Positions 29,449 to 30,379 of a stretch of DNA of 30,379 bases are shown piece by piece. The notes beneath the pieces are model-generated. The model was given only the letters and a program-made list of their open reading frames with translations. It ran no database searches and had not been told where the DNA came from. Position 1 is the stretch's first letter. Each line of letters begins with the position of its first letter. A program made the position numbers and the translations under genes. The DNA is from an uncultured Lachnospiraceae bacterium (GTDB lineage: Bacteria > Bacillota > Clostridia > Lachnospirales > Lachnospiraceae), in assembly GCA_910586355.1 (NCBI GenBank), contig CAJUHJ010000016.1, forward strand, positions 36,892 through 67,270. The letters run 5' to 3'.

Positions 29449-30379
29449 TTACTTATCGCACTCATAAATCAACTGATTTCTCTCCAACTCCCTCTGTAAT
29501 TCTTCTACTGTTGGCAACACCGTCATATATTTTGAAGCAAATATCTGTTGACTCTCATGGAGCACAGAATATTTTACAATTGTTTCATCCTTATCCGTGC
29601 AAAATATAATACCTATTGTTGGATTATCATCTTCTCTTCTTTTTAGATCATCAAACATCCTGACATACATATCCATTTGCCCTATATCCTGATGTGTCAG
29701 CTTTTTTGTTTTTAAATCAATAACTACGAAACATTTCAGGATATAATTATAGAAAACTAAATCAATATAAAAATCCGTTGTTTCAGTACATATTCTTATC
29801 TGTCTACCTACAAAAGAAAATCCTTTTCCCATTTCCAGCAGAAATTTCTGAAGATTATTTATAATTGCTGTTTCCAGATCACTTTCCAATTGACTGGTAT
29901 TTTGAGTAACTCCCATAAATTCTAGCACAAACGGATCTTTCACAAATTCTAATACTTTATTTTCTTTATCCGGCAACTGCGTCGAAAGCATTCTTTTATA
30001 ATATCCGCTCTTGATATTGCGTTCCAAAACTCTTACCGACCAATTTTCAGTCATAACTTCATTTAAATAAAAATTTCTTTCCTTTTCATCGGAAATACGC
30101 ATTATACTTCTTAGATGAGACCACGGAATTTTACCAGCTATTGAATAGCCATATGAGTCTTCTGGAAATGTCAAATAAAATCGACGGCAATTTTTTAAAT
30201 TAGCAATCGAAAATCCTGTTCCAAATTTATCTGCCAACTGGATAGATAGGTTTTTTATTAAGTAAGAACCATAGCGAGCTTTCTTTTCACCATATTGTTC
30301 TTGCTCAACAATTCTTCGTCCTACGCTCCAATACGCATATGTCATAATTCCGTTAGCGCTATTATAAGCATTTTCTCTT
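29449..30379 (-). CDS. PDDEXK nuclease of the YhcG/DUF1016 family (5' end outside window)
   Basis: This is a predicted DNA nuclease. An N-terminal helical DUF1016 domain (WSVGRRIVEQEQYGEKKARYG, then FSIANLKNCRRFY and WSHLRSIMRI) precedes a PDDEXK core. Counting from the ATG at 30345, Asp195 is in FYIDLVFYN, and Asp210 and Lys212 are in VVIDLKTK, followed by QMDMYVRMFDD. The frame stays open beyond that ATG to the window edge with sensible family sequence (NAYNSANGI), so the true start lies outside. Relatives occur alone or with restriction and other defence genes; the role here is unknown. Confidence 0.88.
   Translation of the reverse strand, partial: RENAYNSANGIMTYAYWSVGRRIVEQEQYGEKKARYGSYLIKNLSIQLADKFGTGFSIANLKNCRRFYLTFPEDSYGYSIAGKIPWSHLRSIMRISDEKERNFYLNEVMTENWSVRVLERNIKSGYYKRMLSTQLPDKENKVLEFVKDPFVLEFMGVTQNTSQLESDLETAIINNLQKFLLEMGKGFSFVGRQIRICTETTDFYIDLVFYNYILKCFVVIDLKTKKLTHQDIGQMDMYVRMFDDLKRREDDNPTIGIIFCTDKDETIVKYSVLHESQQIFASKYMTVLPTVEELQRELERNQLIYECDK

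Overview
The window looks like chromosome from a motile, spore-forming, AT-rich member of the Clostridia, most likely Lachnospiraceae. The evidence is a fused SecDF next to a SCIFF peptide and its radical-SAM maturase, an mbl-flhO-flhP-type flagellar cluster, an alpha/beta small acid-soluble spore protein behind a sigma-G-like promoter, a comFC-yvyF pair and a DUF5721-type gene. The left sixth is an integrated mobile element, and the rest is mostly housekeeping chromosome read from the minus strand.

Bases 1 to about 5219 hold the right-hand part of an integrative element. Its left end is outside the window. It starts with four tandem copies of a 105-112 bp repeat plus a fifth partial copy. 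A tightly packed plus-strand gene row follows: an 85-aa protein, a 130-aa protein, a 184-aa membrane-anchored protein, a compact FtsK/HerA-type ATPase, a replication initiator and a tyrosine integrase. The initiator has the full motif set of eukaryotic CRESS-DNA virus Reps: an HUH endonuclease followed by a superfamily 3 helicase. Just upstream of rep is a stem-loop whose loop carries TAGTATTAC, the nonanucleotide of circovirus-type origins, followed by TGTCGCAA iterons. The TAG of the nonanucleotide is also the stop codon of the ATPase gene. I read this as an excisable, rolling-circle, probably mobilizable element with a virus-like origin, integrated at the 3' end of a tRNA-Gly(GCC) gene. This is the most notable system in the window.

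Bases 5220-10809 are read from the minus strand: tRNA-Gly, secDF, the radical-SAM SCIFF maturase scfB, the 47-aa six-cysteine precursor scfA, and a transglutaminase-like lipoprotein. A strong hairpin terminator lies between scfA and scfB. Bases 10871-13160 carry a DUF5721-like gene, a cold-shock protein and an alpha/beta hydrolase on the plus strand, with a four-helix membrane protein opposite. Bases 13152-15587 (minus) hold a 45-aa single-helix membrane protein, a small alarmone synthetase, a small unknown protein, a TrmH-type RNA methyltransferase and the spore protein. A DJ-1/PfpI protein and a CYTH-domain protein follow on the plus strand.

Bases 16800-24206 (minus) hold two groups: recD2-comFC-yvyF-DUF1653, and mbl-flhO-flhP-rod-binding protein. 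Bases 24405-29236 carry uvrA and uvrB for nucleotide-excision repair. The right edge is an incomplete PDDEXK nuclease gene of the YhcG/DUF1016 family. Several start codons were moved downstream of the longest open frame because a ribosome-binding site marks an internal start: cspA, relQ-like, trmH-like, the 88-aa gene, recD2, the rod-binding gene, the lipoprotein and the DUF1653 gene.
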